Notes: generated from the sequence alone by a model not told the origin. A stretch of 16,796 bases of DNA from Dehalococcoidia bacterium UBA1332 (GCA_002306745.1 DBSW01000019.1:1-16796), one strand, 5' to 3'. Counted from the first letter of the stretch, positions 7,575-15,016 are shown. Program-made: numbers and translations.

Positions 7575-8690
7575 TCAAGAGAGGGTTGCCACTTTATGTG
7601 CTGTAATCCACTCTTCATCAAGTTCGATTCCTAGGCCGTGTCCTGTAGGTGCCTCCAGATGACCGCGTTCATTTATTTGAAGTTGCTCTTTGACACCCCA
7701 TTGGTGAACTTCTTTTGGAAGCCAGTATTCAAAGTAGGTGCAGTTGATAGAAGACATGATTACATGTAGGTTCGCTGCATTGAGGGCTGAGTTACCGGCA
7801 AGACCAACTTCACAAATCTTGTGAAATCCTTCGACCATGGACATCTGCTTTTTTAAGCCTGTGATACCAATTTTGCGTACTGAGCCGCGTATGAGTCTAA
7901 CTGTGTTGTTTTTAAGAAAATTTGCGGCTTCATGGAATAGAAATCCATGGGTGTCACTCATGTTTATCGGGGTTTTGAGACGGCTAGATAGTTCCTTTAT
8001 AGCTTCTACATTGCTTACGTTAATCGGGTCTTCGAACCAGAAGTAGTCGTTTTGATCTAATGCACTACCGACGTAAAGTGCCTCTCGGAATGAGTAGCCG
8101 TGGTTTCGGTCCAGCATCAATGTCATGCGTTCATCCACTGCTTCTCTTACTTTCGACGCCATGATTGCCGCCTGTTTGTAGTTCAGTGGCCCTGGGTGGA
8201 TTTTGTAAGCTGTGAATCCTTCATCAAGGAGTTTAAGCGCTTCTTCAACGAAACCTTCAGGACTGTTATGTCTGGGCGGGTATGTTGCGTAAATAGGAAC
8301 TTCGGTACGCGCAGTCCCGAGTAGTTTGTGAATGGGTTGGTTAGCTTGCTTACCTGCGATGTCCCACAGTGCGACATCTAAAGGAGCCCAGGTGGGTTCC
8401 ATTTCGTAACCATGCCCAGCAATCACAGGAATCTGGTTCCATAGCCACTCGCGATCAGATGGTTCGTGATGCATGATTACCGGTTTTAGCTTTTTGATGA
8501 TCGCATTCATTCGGTCTGAAGCGTCTGCACCCTGATCACCGATGAACGCATTTCCCTGTATGCCTTCATCGGTATGAACACGTAAAACACCCTGAGTAGT
8601 GCGCCCGCCTAGGTCGGTTCTTTCGTCTTGCACGCGTACCGATGGAGGATGTCTTTCAATCACATCGATTGTGATGTCAGTAATTTTCAT
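7575..8690 (-). CDS. Enolase-superfamily enzyme (mandelate racemase/muconate lactonizing subgroup), atypical active site
   Basis: This is a full-length 371-residue family member, with an N-terminal capping domain (1-125) and then the TIM barrel. Visible barrel positions are Lys163 in AYKIHPG (second-strand base), Asp194 in LMLDRNHG (first metal ligand), Glu220 in FEDP (second ligand) and Asp246 in MSDTH, which occupies the third ligand site where Glu is common. The sixth strand reads RGSVRKIGITG instead of the usual 'xxDxxxxGG', and the seventh strand end (EVGLAGNSALN) lacks the histidine of the mandelate racemase His-Asp dyad. Most likely it is a sugar-acid or related dehydratase; racemase or cycloisomerase cannot be excluded. 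It is the promoter-proximal gene of the five-gene leftward block. The ATG start has no strong Shine-Dalgarno, only an A-rich leader. Confidence 0.88.
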   Translation of the reverse strand: MKITDITIDVIERHPPSVRVQDERTDLGGRTTQGVLRVHTDEGIQGNAFIGDQGADASDRMNAIIKKLKPVIMHHEPSDREWLWNQIPVIAGHGYEMEPTWAPLDVALWDIAGKQANQPIHKLLGTARTEVPIYATYPPRHNSPEGFVEEALKLLDEGFTAYKIHPGPLNYKQAAIMASKVREAVDERMTLMLDRNHGYSFREALYVGSALDQNDYFWFEDPINVSNVEAIKELSSRLKTPINMSDTHGFLFHEAANFLKNNTVRLIRGSVRKIGITGLKKQMSMVEGFHKICEVGLAGNSALNAANLHVIMSSINCTYFEYWLPKEVHQWGVKEQLQINERGHLEAPTGHGLGIELDEEWITAHKVATLS

Positions 8691-8771
8691 AATTTGTTGC
8701 TTTTAAATTGGTGAATAACTGTGTTGTTTATTGATACGTCGAATTTGATTAAGGATGGTACACCGTCGAAG

Positions 8772-8795
8772 AGAACAGACGAGTAAAACTGTTCT
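8772..8795. promoter_or_regulatory. 7-bp inverted repeat in divergent intergenic region, possible operator
   Basis: AGAACAG (8772-8778) and CTGTTCT (8789-8795) form a perfect dyad separated by ten bases. It lies in the 253-base space between the leftward catabolic block (start 8690) and the rightward serine hydrolase gene (start 8944), where both promoters must be. The size suits a dimeric regulator site, but no regulator gene is present in the window, and a 7-bp repeat can arise by chance. Confidence 0.3.
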
Positions 8796-8932
8796 TGCAA
8801 GGTGCCAAATCAAAAAAATCATAACAAAATGTACTAATGGCGTATTTTGGATGCTATTTGCAAGTAACGGGATCCCTTGGTGACTTAGCTAGCACGTAAT
8901 CTAAAGAACGTTTGTTTTCAGATTTATTCTTT

Positions 8933-8939
8933 GGGGGGA
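8933..8939 (+). promoter_or_regulatory. Ribosome binding site fixing a TTG start
   Basis: GGGGGGA lies four bases before the TTG at 8944. It is the only purine-rich block near the open frame's 5' end, and the first in-frame ATG is about 60 bases further in (9007), so TTG is the likely start of the serine hydrolase. Confidence 0.6.
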
Positions 8940-8943
8940 TTAA

Positions 8944-10344
8944 TTGGTAGTTTCTACGGACTTATCTGTAGTTGAGCCGAAAATACGAGAACTTGCCTTG
9001 GCTTCTATGGAGCAAGATCGAATTCCAGGTCTTTCGATTGGAATAGTGAGAGGCAATTCCTTGATTGGATACTTTTCTTTCGGCACGCAGAATTTAGGCG
9101 AGGCGAAAGCACCAACTGAAAAGACCATCTCTCGAGTTGCATCAATCACAAAAACTTTCACTGCAACCGCAATTCTTCAGCTCAGAGACCTAGGCCAGTT
9201 AGAGTTAGACGATCCATTATTGGTGCACATGCCAGACTTTACGATTGCTAACGCACTTCGTGGGACATTAGAAGGCGTAACTTTGCTACGCTTGATGACT
9301 CACTATTCCGGTCTTCGGACCGAACATCCACTAACCGACTGGCAGAAGCCATCATTTCCAACCACAGCTGACATTATGGACAACCTTGCAGATATTGATG
9401 TCGTAATCCCTCAGGATAGTCAGTGGAAATATTCGAATCTCGCTGTAGGACTATTAGGCCATGTAATCGAATATGTAAGTGGAGTGTCTTATGAGCAGTA
9501 TGTTTACGAAGAGATTATCAATCCGTTGGGAATGAGTAACACAAGATTTGAGCTTGATACGGAACGTAAGAAACTTCAATCGACCGGTTATAGTCATCCA
9601 ACACCCGGTGAAACTGACTTAAGGCCTGCACCCTATGCACCGCTTAAAGGGATCGCTGCAGCTGGGCAATTGCATTCAAATGTCGAAGATCTTGCTAAGT
9701 GGATGTCTTTTCAATTTACTTCTGGCCGAACTTTTCACCCGAGCAAAGTTCTGTCCTCAGAATCACTTGCGGAAATGCATCGGCCTGTATACCTGTCAAG
9801 GGATTGGTCCACCGGCCAGGCAATTGGATGGAGAATGAATAGGCGTAATGATCTTGTCACTCATAACCATGGTGGGGGTATACAAGGTTATGCATCAAAT
9901 ATGGTGTTTAGCGTTGAAAATCAGACAGGTGTGATTGTTCTTGCCAATATATGGCCGGCACCAACGCCATATGTTCTTGCAGAAGATATCGCTGAATTGA
10001 TAATTCGAGATGTCGGCCCATTGCCAGAGCCAAATGAAAACGGTTTGGAATCAGTCTCTGAAAATGATGCAGCCCCTTATCTTGGCCGATATTGGGCTGA
10101 GCCAGGAGCTTATGTGGATGTCGTATTCAAGTGCGGCGAATTTGGTCTTGGAAATCCTAGGCAAGGTGATTACACCCTTCATGGCCCTGCCGGTTTAGCT
10201 AAGGATCCGTCTGTTGCGAGTGTTCATTCATTTCGCACAATTGGAGGTCGAGGTGCTGGCGAGTTAGCTGAGTTCGCTGTTCCCACTTACGGAAAGGCCG
10301 AATCTTTCAGGCTTGGTGGTTTTCTGTATGTACGTTCGGACTGA
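8944..10344 (+). CDS. Serine hydrolase, beta-lactamase (class C / PBP-like, PF00144) family
   Basis: The 466-residue protein carries the family triad. SITK (67-70) holds the nucleophile Ser67 and Lys70 on the helix after RVA. YSN (163-165) is the second motif, and HNHGGG with His309-Gly310-Gly311 is the third. The class C-type domain spans about residues 10-350; a beta-rich C-terminal domain of roughly 90 residues (AAPYLGRYWAEPG onward) resembles the lipocalin-like tails of D-aminopeptidase or esterase-type relatives. No signal peptide is visible, so it is probably cytoplasmic and an esterase, amidase or peptidase rather than a resistance beta-lactamase. The start is TTG at 8944 with a strong GGGGGGA site. 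The DUF885 gene follows about 50 bases downstream on the same strand, probably in one operon. Confidence 0.88.
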   Translation: MVVSTDLSVVEPKIRELALASMEQDRIPGLSIGIVRGNSLIGYFSFGTQNLGEAKAPTEKTISRVASITKTFTATAILQLRDLGQLELDDPLLVHMPDFTIANALRGTLEGVTLLRLMTHYSGLRTEHPLTDWQKPSFPTTADIMDNLADIDVVIPQDSQWKYSNLAVGLLGHVIEYVSGVSYEQYVYEEIINPLGMSNTRFELDTERKKLQSTGYSHPTPGETDLRPAPYAPLKGIAAAGQLHSNVEDLAKWMSFQFTSGRTFHPSKVLSSESLAEMHRPVYLSRDWSTGQAIGWRMNRRNDLVTHNHGGGIQGYASNMVFSVENQTGVIVLANIWPAPTPYVLAEDIAELIIRDVGPLPEPNENGLESVSENDAAPYLGRYWAEPGAYVDVVFKCGEFGLGNPRQGDYTLHGPAGLAKDPSVASVHSFRTIGGRGAGELAEFAVPTYGKAESFRLGGFLYVRSD

Positions 10345-10386
10345 CTTTATCGATAAAAATTGTGAGTTTTCGGTATAAAAAATAAT

Positions 10387-10391
10387 AAAGG
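10387..10391 (+). promoter_or_regulatory. Ribosome binding site fixing the DUF885 start
   Basis: AAAGG sits six bases before the ATG at 10398. It directly touches the in-frame TTG at 10392, leaving no spacer, so ATG is the start. Confidence 0.6.
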
Positions 10392-10397
10392 TTGAAA

Positions 10398-12068
10398 ATG
10401 GCCAGAGTACTCGAAATAGCTGACGGATTTATAGATACCGTGGCTAAGTATCATCCTCTTTCTGCTACTCATATGGGCATCAGTGGTTTTGACCATCTGA
10501 TGCCCAATTATACGCCCGAATCCGCTGAAGCATTTAATTCTGATGTTCTCGCTGCTCAGAAAGAAATGGAGTCAGCTATACCTACTAACGAAGCTGAACG
10601 TATGTGTAGAGACACTTTTATTGACCATGTTTCCATTTCAATCGAACAACATGAATCTCGTGAAGATTTACGTGATATGAATGTGCTTTTCTCACCCGTT
10701 CAAAGCGTACGTTCTATTTTTGATCTCATGCAGCGAGATTCAATCGAAGCCTGGGAGAATATTGCTTCCCGGATGGAAAAGATCAATGAATCACTTGCAG
10801 GATACCGACGTACATTGGACGTTGGACGCTCTGAAGGCTTAGTGACTTCAGTGCGGCAAGTGGATGGTACTGCGAAGCAGTGTGAAGTCTGGTCAGGTCA
10901 GGGCGAGAGTGCGCCTTTTTTTGACTCAATGGTGTCGGCTTTTTGGGATTCAGATGTAGATGATGAGGCTCTGGCTAAGCGTGTAAAAGCAGCTGCAGAT
11001 AGTGCGACTGTAGCCTACTCAGCGATGGGTGAATATCTACGAAAAGAATATATGCCTAGCGCGACTTCCGTCGATGGTGTAGGACGTGATAGATATGCGT
11101 TGTCGGCTAAGGCTTATCTTGGCGCAGAAATTGATCTTGAAGAGACCTATGAATGGGGTTGGGAACAACTTGCGTGGGTGAGGTCTGAAATGACAGATAC
11201 TGCTAAAAAAATCAAAAATGGGGCCACCATACTTGAAGCTATAGAAATACTAGAAAGTGACCCGCAAAAGATGATCACTGGGGAAGAAAAGTTTCGTCAG
11301 TGGATGCAAAACCTACAGGATCAAACAATTGACGATATGCAGGGAGTTCATTTCGATATTGCTGAACCAGTCAGGCATATAGAGGCGTTAATTGCACCTC
11401 CCGGCGGTGCTCTTGCCATGTATTACACTGGCCCTTCAGAGGATTTTTCTCGGCCGGGCCGTACATGGTATCCAACCGGCGGAAAGACAGAATTTCCTAT
11501 CTGGAGGGAGGTTTCAATTGCTTACCATGAAGGCGTTCCCGGTCACCATTTTCAGATCGCAAGTAATGTTGCCATGACAGAGGAACTATCCCGGTTCCAA
11601 CGTTTAATTGCAGGGACTTCAGGTCATGCTGAGGGTTGGGCCCTTTATGCAGAACGGTTAATGGGCGAACTTGGCTACCTTGAAATCCCTGATTATTACA
11701 TGGGTATGCTTGATGCTCAGGCTCTACGAAGTGTTCGGGTGATTGTTGATATCGGTATGCATCTCGGCCTGAAAATTCCCAATCATTCTGGCTTTAGTGC
11801 TGGTGAAGTTTGGAACGCTGACTTAGCTTTAGAATTCATGAGGAAGAATGTTCATTTTCCATCAGACTTTCTTATTTCAGAAGTGGATCGGTATCTTGGT
11901 ATTCCGGGACAGGCGATCAGTTATAAAGTGGGTGAGCGTGTTTGGCTTGAAGCTCGTAGTTCAGCTAAACAAACGCTCGGATCTGGTTTTGACTTAAAAA
12001 CTTGGCACAACAGGGCACTCAGGCTAGGACCAATGGGTCTAGCCCAGATGAAACGAGAATTGGAGTAA
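10398..12068 (+). CDS. DUF885 family protein, putative zinc metallopeptidase/hydrolase
   Basis: The 556-residue protein matches the DUF885 family. The N-terminal half is helical, beginning ARVLEIADGFIDTVAKYHPLSATHMG. The diagnostic C-terminal core includes APPGGALAMYYTGPSEDFSRPG, then HEGVPGHHFQ (377-386) as the HExxxGH-like zinc site, and GHAEGWALYAERL with Glu412 as the likely third ligand. It ends with the conserved AISYKVGERVWLEAR and FDLKTWHNRALRLGPM segments. Length and domain order are normal. Family members are usually annotated as hypothetical or M-type peptidases; substrates are not well defined. There is no signal peptide. It lies about 50 bases after the serine hydrolase, so both hydrolases may act on the same kind of peptide or ester, which is inference from position only. 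Confidence 0.87.
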   Translation: MARVLEIADGFIDTVAKYHPLSATHMGISGFDHLMPNYTPESAEAFNSDVLAAQKEMESAIPTNEAERMCRDTFIDHVSISIEQHESREDLRDMNVLFSPVQSVRSIFDLMQRDSIEAWENIASRMEKINESLAGYRRTLDVGRSEGLVTSVRQVDGTAKQCEVWSGQGESAPFFDSMVSAFWDSDVDDEALAKRVKAAADSATVAYSAMGEYLRKEYMPSATSVDGVGRDRYALSAKAYLGAEIDLEETYEWGWEQLAWVRSEMTDTAKKIKNGATILEAIEILESDPQKMITGEEKFRQWMQNLQDQTIDDMQGVHFDIAEPVRHIEALIAPPGGALAMYYTGPSEDFSRPGRTWYPTGGKTEFPIWREVSIAYHEGVPGHHFQIASNVAMTEELSRFQRLIAGTSGHAEGWALYAERLMGELGYLEIPDYYMGMLDAQALRSVRVIVDIGMHLGLKIPNHSGFSAGEVWNADLALEFMRKNVHFPSDFLISEVDRYLGIPGQAISYKVGERVWLEARSSAKQTLGSGFDLKTWHNRALRLGPMGLAQMKRELE

Positions 12069-12095
12069 TCGGTTTTGATTATCGATTTTGTACTC

Positions 12096-12959
12096 CTATA
12101 CGTCGATTGCCATTAATTCTTCGGCATATATAACTTGGCCACCGTAGACCTCACGTATATCTCCAAGTCCCTTTTCTAGTGGTCCATGTTGGGAGATGTG
12201 TGGTCCCATGTGAACAAGAATTAGCTTTTTTACCCCTGCTTCTTCGGCCATTCGGGCTGCGCCTGTAGTTCCACATTGTCCAGGGGCTTCACCGTCCATG
12301 TCCATGCATTCTTGGTCATCCCAGCACATACAAAGCATTACATCGGCGTCTTTTGCTAAATCAATTACGGATTGGCAAGGTTGAGTATCACCAGTGAATA
12401 CAACAGACTTGCCTGACTTGGTTTCAATTCGATATGCAAGAGAGTCGAGATATGGTTGAACGTGTTCCGCTGGAGCTGAAATGGCTTCGAAGTTTTTCGC
12501 TGTATGGATCGTGCCCACACCCACATCTCTTGCTTTAATTTTGGGTGCTTTGCGTGGAAGCACACCTCCTCGATTGATATAAACCTTTTGCGAGAGCGGG
12601 TGGTAAATACGGGCTTTCCAGTCGTGAGCGAATACACCATTTTCACCGATCACACCTTCGGTGATTTTCTCTGTTAATGTAGGACCGAACACTTGTAACT
12701 GGTTTTCTTTACCTATCGATTGGTCGAAGCGTGTTAGTAAAAAGCACGGGTAATCAATGTCATGATCGAAATGATGATGCGTAAAAAATATGTAGTCGAT
12801 ATCCAGTGGCCATAGCCCTGCTTGGACTAGTTTATGAGTTGTTGCAGGACCGCAATCGATCATGATTTTTTCGCCTTCAACTTCGAGTACGTACGCTGAG
12901 CCAAAGCGGGTTGGAGTGGGGGTTGGGGTCCCTGCGCCGAGAACATAAAGTTTTGCCAT
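12096..12959 (-). CDS. Metallo-beta-lactamase-fold hydrolase (RNase Z / arylsulfatase-like branch)
   Basis: The 287-residue protein begins AKLYVLGAGTPTPTPTRFGS, the typical first strand of the RNase Z-like branch. Its metal site is complete: HHHFDH (His61, His63, Asp65, His66), His166 in APAEHVQ, Asp191 in VVFTGDTQP and His250 in LILVHMGPH. Two zinc ions are expected to activate water for hydrolysis of an ester, phosphodiester or lactone. RNase Z itself is less likely, because the exosite and family-specific residues are not apparent. A cysteine-rich stretch MLCMCWDDQECMDMDG (208-223) is unusual. The ATG at 12959 has a strong GGAGG (complement of 12969-12973). It converges with the DUF885 gene, whose stop lies only 27 bases away. 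Confidence 0.87.
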   Translation of the reverse strand: MAKLYVLGAGTPTPTPTRFGSAYVLEVEGEKIMIDCGPATTHKLVQAGLWPLDIDYIFFTHHHFDHDIDYPCFLLTRFDQSIGKENQLQVFGPTLTEKITEGVIGENGVFAHDWKARIYHPLSQKVYINRGGVLPRKAPKIKARDVGVGTIHTAKNFEAISAPAEHVQPYLDSLAYRIETKSGKSVVFTGDTQPCQSVIDLAKDADVMLCMCWDDQECMDMDGEAPGQCGTTGAARMAEEAGVKKLILVHMGPHISQHGPLEKGLGDIREVYGGQVIYAEELMAIDV

Positions 12960-13132
12960 TATCGATTGCCTCCGAAGTTAATGATTCGGTGTCTAGTTTA
13001 TGCGTATCTAGTTGATCTAGTCTGATCGGTTACGAAAACCTCTGCAAAGATCATATTCCCGTTTACCTGTAGAAATGGCACCAGTGTTATGCAGGATTTA
13101 TCGCATATTTTAAAAAGCGGGGCGATTTTAAA

Positions 13133-13157
13133 TTTGTCGAGCTGAAAAATCGACAAA
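13133..13157. promoter_or_regulatory. 8-bp inverted repeat, possible operator or hairpin
   Basis: TTTGTCGA (13133-13140) and TCGACAAA (13150-13157) are perfect complements separated by nine bases, in the divergent space upstream of the zinc-ribbon gene. This could be a regulator site or an RNA hairpin; no T-run makes it a clear terminator. Confidence 0.3.
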
Positions 13158-13271
13158 ACTCGTAAAAAAGTTACTAGGAGTTTGTTAGCCGTTACCGGAT
13201 AGAGTCTCGCCCGTTGGGTTAGCGTGTTGTAGGTGCGTGACTTCAAAAACACGCTTTCTGGCGTGATTAGT

Positions 13272-13276
13272 GGAGG
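13272..13276 (+). promoter_or_regulatory. Ribosome binding site fixing the zinc-ribbon start
   Basis: GGAGG lies seven bases before the ATG at 13284. This excludes the longer frame that could begin at the GTG at 13233 and makes the two CxxC knuckles start at residue 7. Confidence 0.75.
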
Positions 13277-13283
13277 CTTTTTG

Positions 13284-13589
13284 ATGCTTTACTTTAAATC
13301 TTGTTTACGTTGCAAAGACGGTACTGTGGAGCTTGGTTCTGATAATTTCGGTTCGTTTTTGATTTGCCTTACATGCGGGTACACAATCAATTCCCGTTCA
13401 ATTAGGGCTAACGGGACGATTGAACAGCCAGCTACTTTGGAAGAAGATGTAGTTATGGCTCCTCAGCTTGAACCAGTCAGCATGTTCGATGAAAACTTAG
13501 AAACTGATTACGATCCTGAACTAGACTTGGCGGAGATAGAAAATTTAATTGAATCTGATGAAATCGATCTTGAAGAAGCGGCTGTATAG
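13284..13589 (+). CDS. Small zinc-ribbon protein with acidic C-terminal tail
   Basis: This is a 101-residue protein with no named family that I recognise. The N-terminal third is a zinc ribbon: CLRC (Cys7, Cys10) and CLTCG (Cys28, Cys31) separated by 17 residues, enough for one structural zinc. After a short basic linker (about 34-43) the protein is proline- and glutamate-containing and then strongly acidic, with many Asp and Glu from about residue 65 to the end, probably helical near DLAEIENLIESDEIDLEEAA. This build suggests binding to a protein or nucleic-acid partner rather than catalysis. A GGAGG site seven bases upstream fixes the ATG. It stands alone between a divergent hydrolase and the Ldh_2 pseudogene. 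Confidence 0.78.
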   Translation: MLYFKSCLRCKDGTVELGSDNFGSFLICLTCGYTINSRSIRANGTIEQPATLEEDVVMAPQLEPVSMFDENLETDYDPELDLAEIENLIESDEIDLEEAAV

Positions 13590-13662
13590 AGGCGTGGCGT
13601 AATCAGCAAATTCTAATGGGATTCGTAATTCACTGTGACTTCTATGATGTTATTTGTGTCCA

Positions 13663-14199
13663 TCATCGGCGGATCAGCCGATCTAACCGTAGGTCATCTG
13701 TCGCTGAGTCGAACCATTCGGTAACTTCTCGATGCAATGGGATACCGTCTCGTAGCCTTATTTGAGACTCTTCGTGTTCAGGTAGGCCAGCATAGTAAAC
13801 TCGATCATCCCAGCATGTCGTTTATTACCTAGAGAGATTGCACCGATACCGGTCTCTTTTGCTTTCTCTATGGCTAGTCCCATTATCCGTGGTATCACTG
13901 CAATACCGAGCCCCCGGTCACAGTCGACGTTAGCTGTAGTTGGTGTCTCTCGTGTAATCGTCCATTTGGGGGTGGTGTTGATAAATCCTTCTCCCACTCC
14001 CTCAATGTAGCGGCGCATCATGTTGGATACGCCATGAGTATCTACCCCACGGGTGTCGGAAAGAAGTAGTACGTCAGTCGCTTGCCAAGAGTCCTGTTCG
14101 GAAACCTATCTTTAAAAAGAGTTCGTTAACTGTCTTCCTAAGTGGGTCAGGCATGATCCTGACAGCATTTTCCTCAGCGACATGAAAATGTTCCAACAT
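13663..14199 (-). pseudogene. Ldh_2 family (malate/L-lactate/ureidoglycolate-type dehydrogenase) pseudogene
   Basis: Three pieces align in order with one family. From the ATG at 14199 the frame reads MLEHFHVAEENAVRI ... NELFLKIG, the family N-terminus. At 14101-14106 the frame shifts by one base; removing one T from the TTT run restores SEQDSWQATDVLLLSDTRGVDTHGVSN, including the conserved DTHG(V). The second frame continues INTTPKWTITRETP and VDCDRGLGIAV to GNKRHAG, about residue 130. Near 13806-13811 it jumps in another frame to the family C-terminus, DRVYYAGLPEHEESQIR and then DGIPLHREVTEWFDS, stopping at 13665-13663. Roughly half of the usual ~350 residues, including much of the NAD-binding core, is missing. 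The intact gene would have used NAD(P) to oxidise a 2-hydroxy acid. A single frame at 13758-14021 is only a fragment of this. Confidence 0.88.
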
Positions 14200-14230
14200 T
14201 GGGCGAAATGGTCCAAATTAAGGTTGTTTA

Positions 14231-14250
14231 GTATGTAATGGGAAACATAC
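14231..14250. repeat. Short inverted repeat upstream of the CinA-like gene
   Basis: GTATGT and ACATAC form a perfect 6-bp dyad with an 8-base spacer. It lies in the 286-base space between the pseudogene start and the CinA-like gene, and could be a regulator site or chance. Confidence 0.25.
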
Positions 14251-14295
14251 GCCTGAATACCTACGCAGTAAATGAGAGATTAATAACTTGGATGT

Positions 14296-14323
14296 GTTTG
14301 TTTGGGTCAAATATAAAACAAAC
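14296..14323. promoter_or_regulatory. 8-bp inverted repeat upstream of the CinA-like gene
   Basis: GTTTGTTT (14296-14303) and AAACAAAC (14316-14323) are perfect complements 12 bases apart. A 10-base palindrome CTCATATGAG follows at 14340-14349. Together they may mark the control region of the CinA-like/nucleotidylyltransferase operon; AT richness makes chance repeats likely too. Confidence 0.28.
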
Positions 14324-14485
14324 TGGGTAATGTACGATTCTCATATGAGTTAATGTGAAATTAGTTTATTTAGGAAAATGTGATCGGAAATCTTTCCGTA
14401 AGTGCTAGATTGCTAAACGATAGATTTAGCTCATTTGGAATTATTTTTGTAGTCGAAAGTTATAGGAATTAAGCGAGGCTATTTT

Positions 14486-15016
14486 GTGACTCCTCAAGAA
14501 ATGGTAAAAAGGATTCATAAAGCCGCGGGTAAAGGGTGCATCGTGGTTACCGGCGCAGGTGGTAAATCTATTAGTCAACTACTTGCTGAACCTGGAGCTT
14601 CACACACTGTGCTCGATGCCCAAATTCCATACTCTAGACAGGCGTTGGAAGAGTATGTGCATGCGTTAACTGATCAGCACGTGTCGTTAAATGAGGCGAA
14701 ATTGATGGCTGACTCGGCGTTTCACCGTGCGCAGCAACTTGCTACTGAAGATGGATCCTTGTTTGGCGTCGGTTGTACGGCTGCTGTAGCGACTGACAGG
14801 GATCGTAAGGGTGGCGATCGCGCTTACATTGCATGGACAAACGGTATTAGTAGAGGATCGTATTCGATCTGGTTTGATAAAGCTCGACGCTCGCGTAGGG
14901 ATGAAGAAGACGTTGTATCGCGGATGGTTCTCAATGCAATAGCTGCTGCTCTAGGTATAGAGGGTCATATTAGAGTGGAGATACTTGAAAACGAGCGGGT
15001 TTATGAATCCCTTTAA
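14486..15016 (+). CDS. CinA C-terminal domain-like protein, divergent
   Basis: The 176-residue protein follows the layout of the CinA C-terminal domain (NMN deamidase, PncC). It has a glycine-rich first loop VVTGAGGKSISQLL (20-33), LAEPGAS (33-39) corresponding to 'xxxPGSS', IPYSRQALEEYV (47-58) corresponding to the 'vxYSnexK' segment, and GVGCTAAVATDRDRKGGDRAYIAW (94-117) corresponding to the 'GIAGPxGGxxxkPvGxxxia' segment. The normal SCTGG nucleophile motif is replaced by VTGAGG, so serine-based NMN deamidation may be altered or lost, with Thr22 the nearest hydroxyl. The GTG start is supported by GAGG seven bases upstream (14475-14478). It overlaps the following nucleotidylyltransferase gene, implying coupled translation and a shared pathway, plausibly pyridine-nucleotide metabolism. 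Confidence 0.72.
   Translation: MTPQEMVKRIHKAAGKGCIVVTGAGGKSISQLLAEPGASHTVLDAQIPYSRQALEEYVHALTDQHVSLNEAKLMADSAFHRAQQLATEDGSLFGVGCTAAVATDRDRKGGDRAYIAWTNGISRGSYSIWFDKARRSRRDEEDVVSRMVLNAIAAALGIEGHIRVEILENERVYESL

Larger units (their letters stand above)
12960..13283. other. Divergent intergenic region with inverted repeats
   Basis: This gene-free stretch separates the leftward MBL-fold gene from the rightward zinc-ribbon gene and should hold both promoters; I cannot name a convincing -35/-10 pair. It contains an 8-bp dyad (13133-13157) and AGCGTGT/ACACGCT (13221-13227, 13249-13255), the latter able to form a hairpin just before the zinc-ribbon ribosome site. Confidence 0.5.

Noticed and set aside
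8944..10344. Antibiotic-resistance class C beta-lactamase
   Set aside because: The catalytic motifs are shared by many esterases and peptidases; there is no signal peptide for periplasmic location, and an extra C-terminal domain is present.
13233..13283. A longer N-terminus for the zinc-ribbon protein
   Set aside because: GGAGG is placed correctly for the ATG at 13284, and the extra residues do not look like part of a zinc ribbon.
13758..14021. An 87-residue minus-strand open frame as an independent gene
   Set aside because: It is the middle fragment of the Ldh_2 pseudogene; matching family sequence continues in other frames on both sides.
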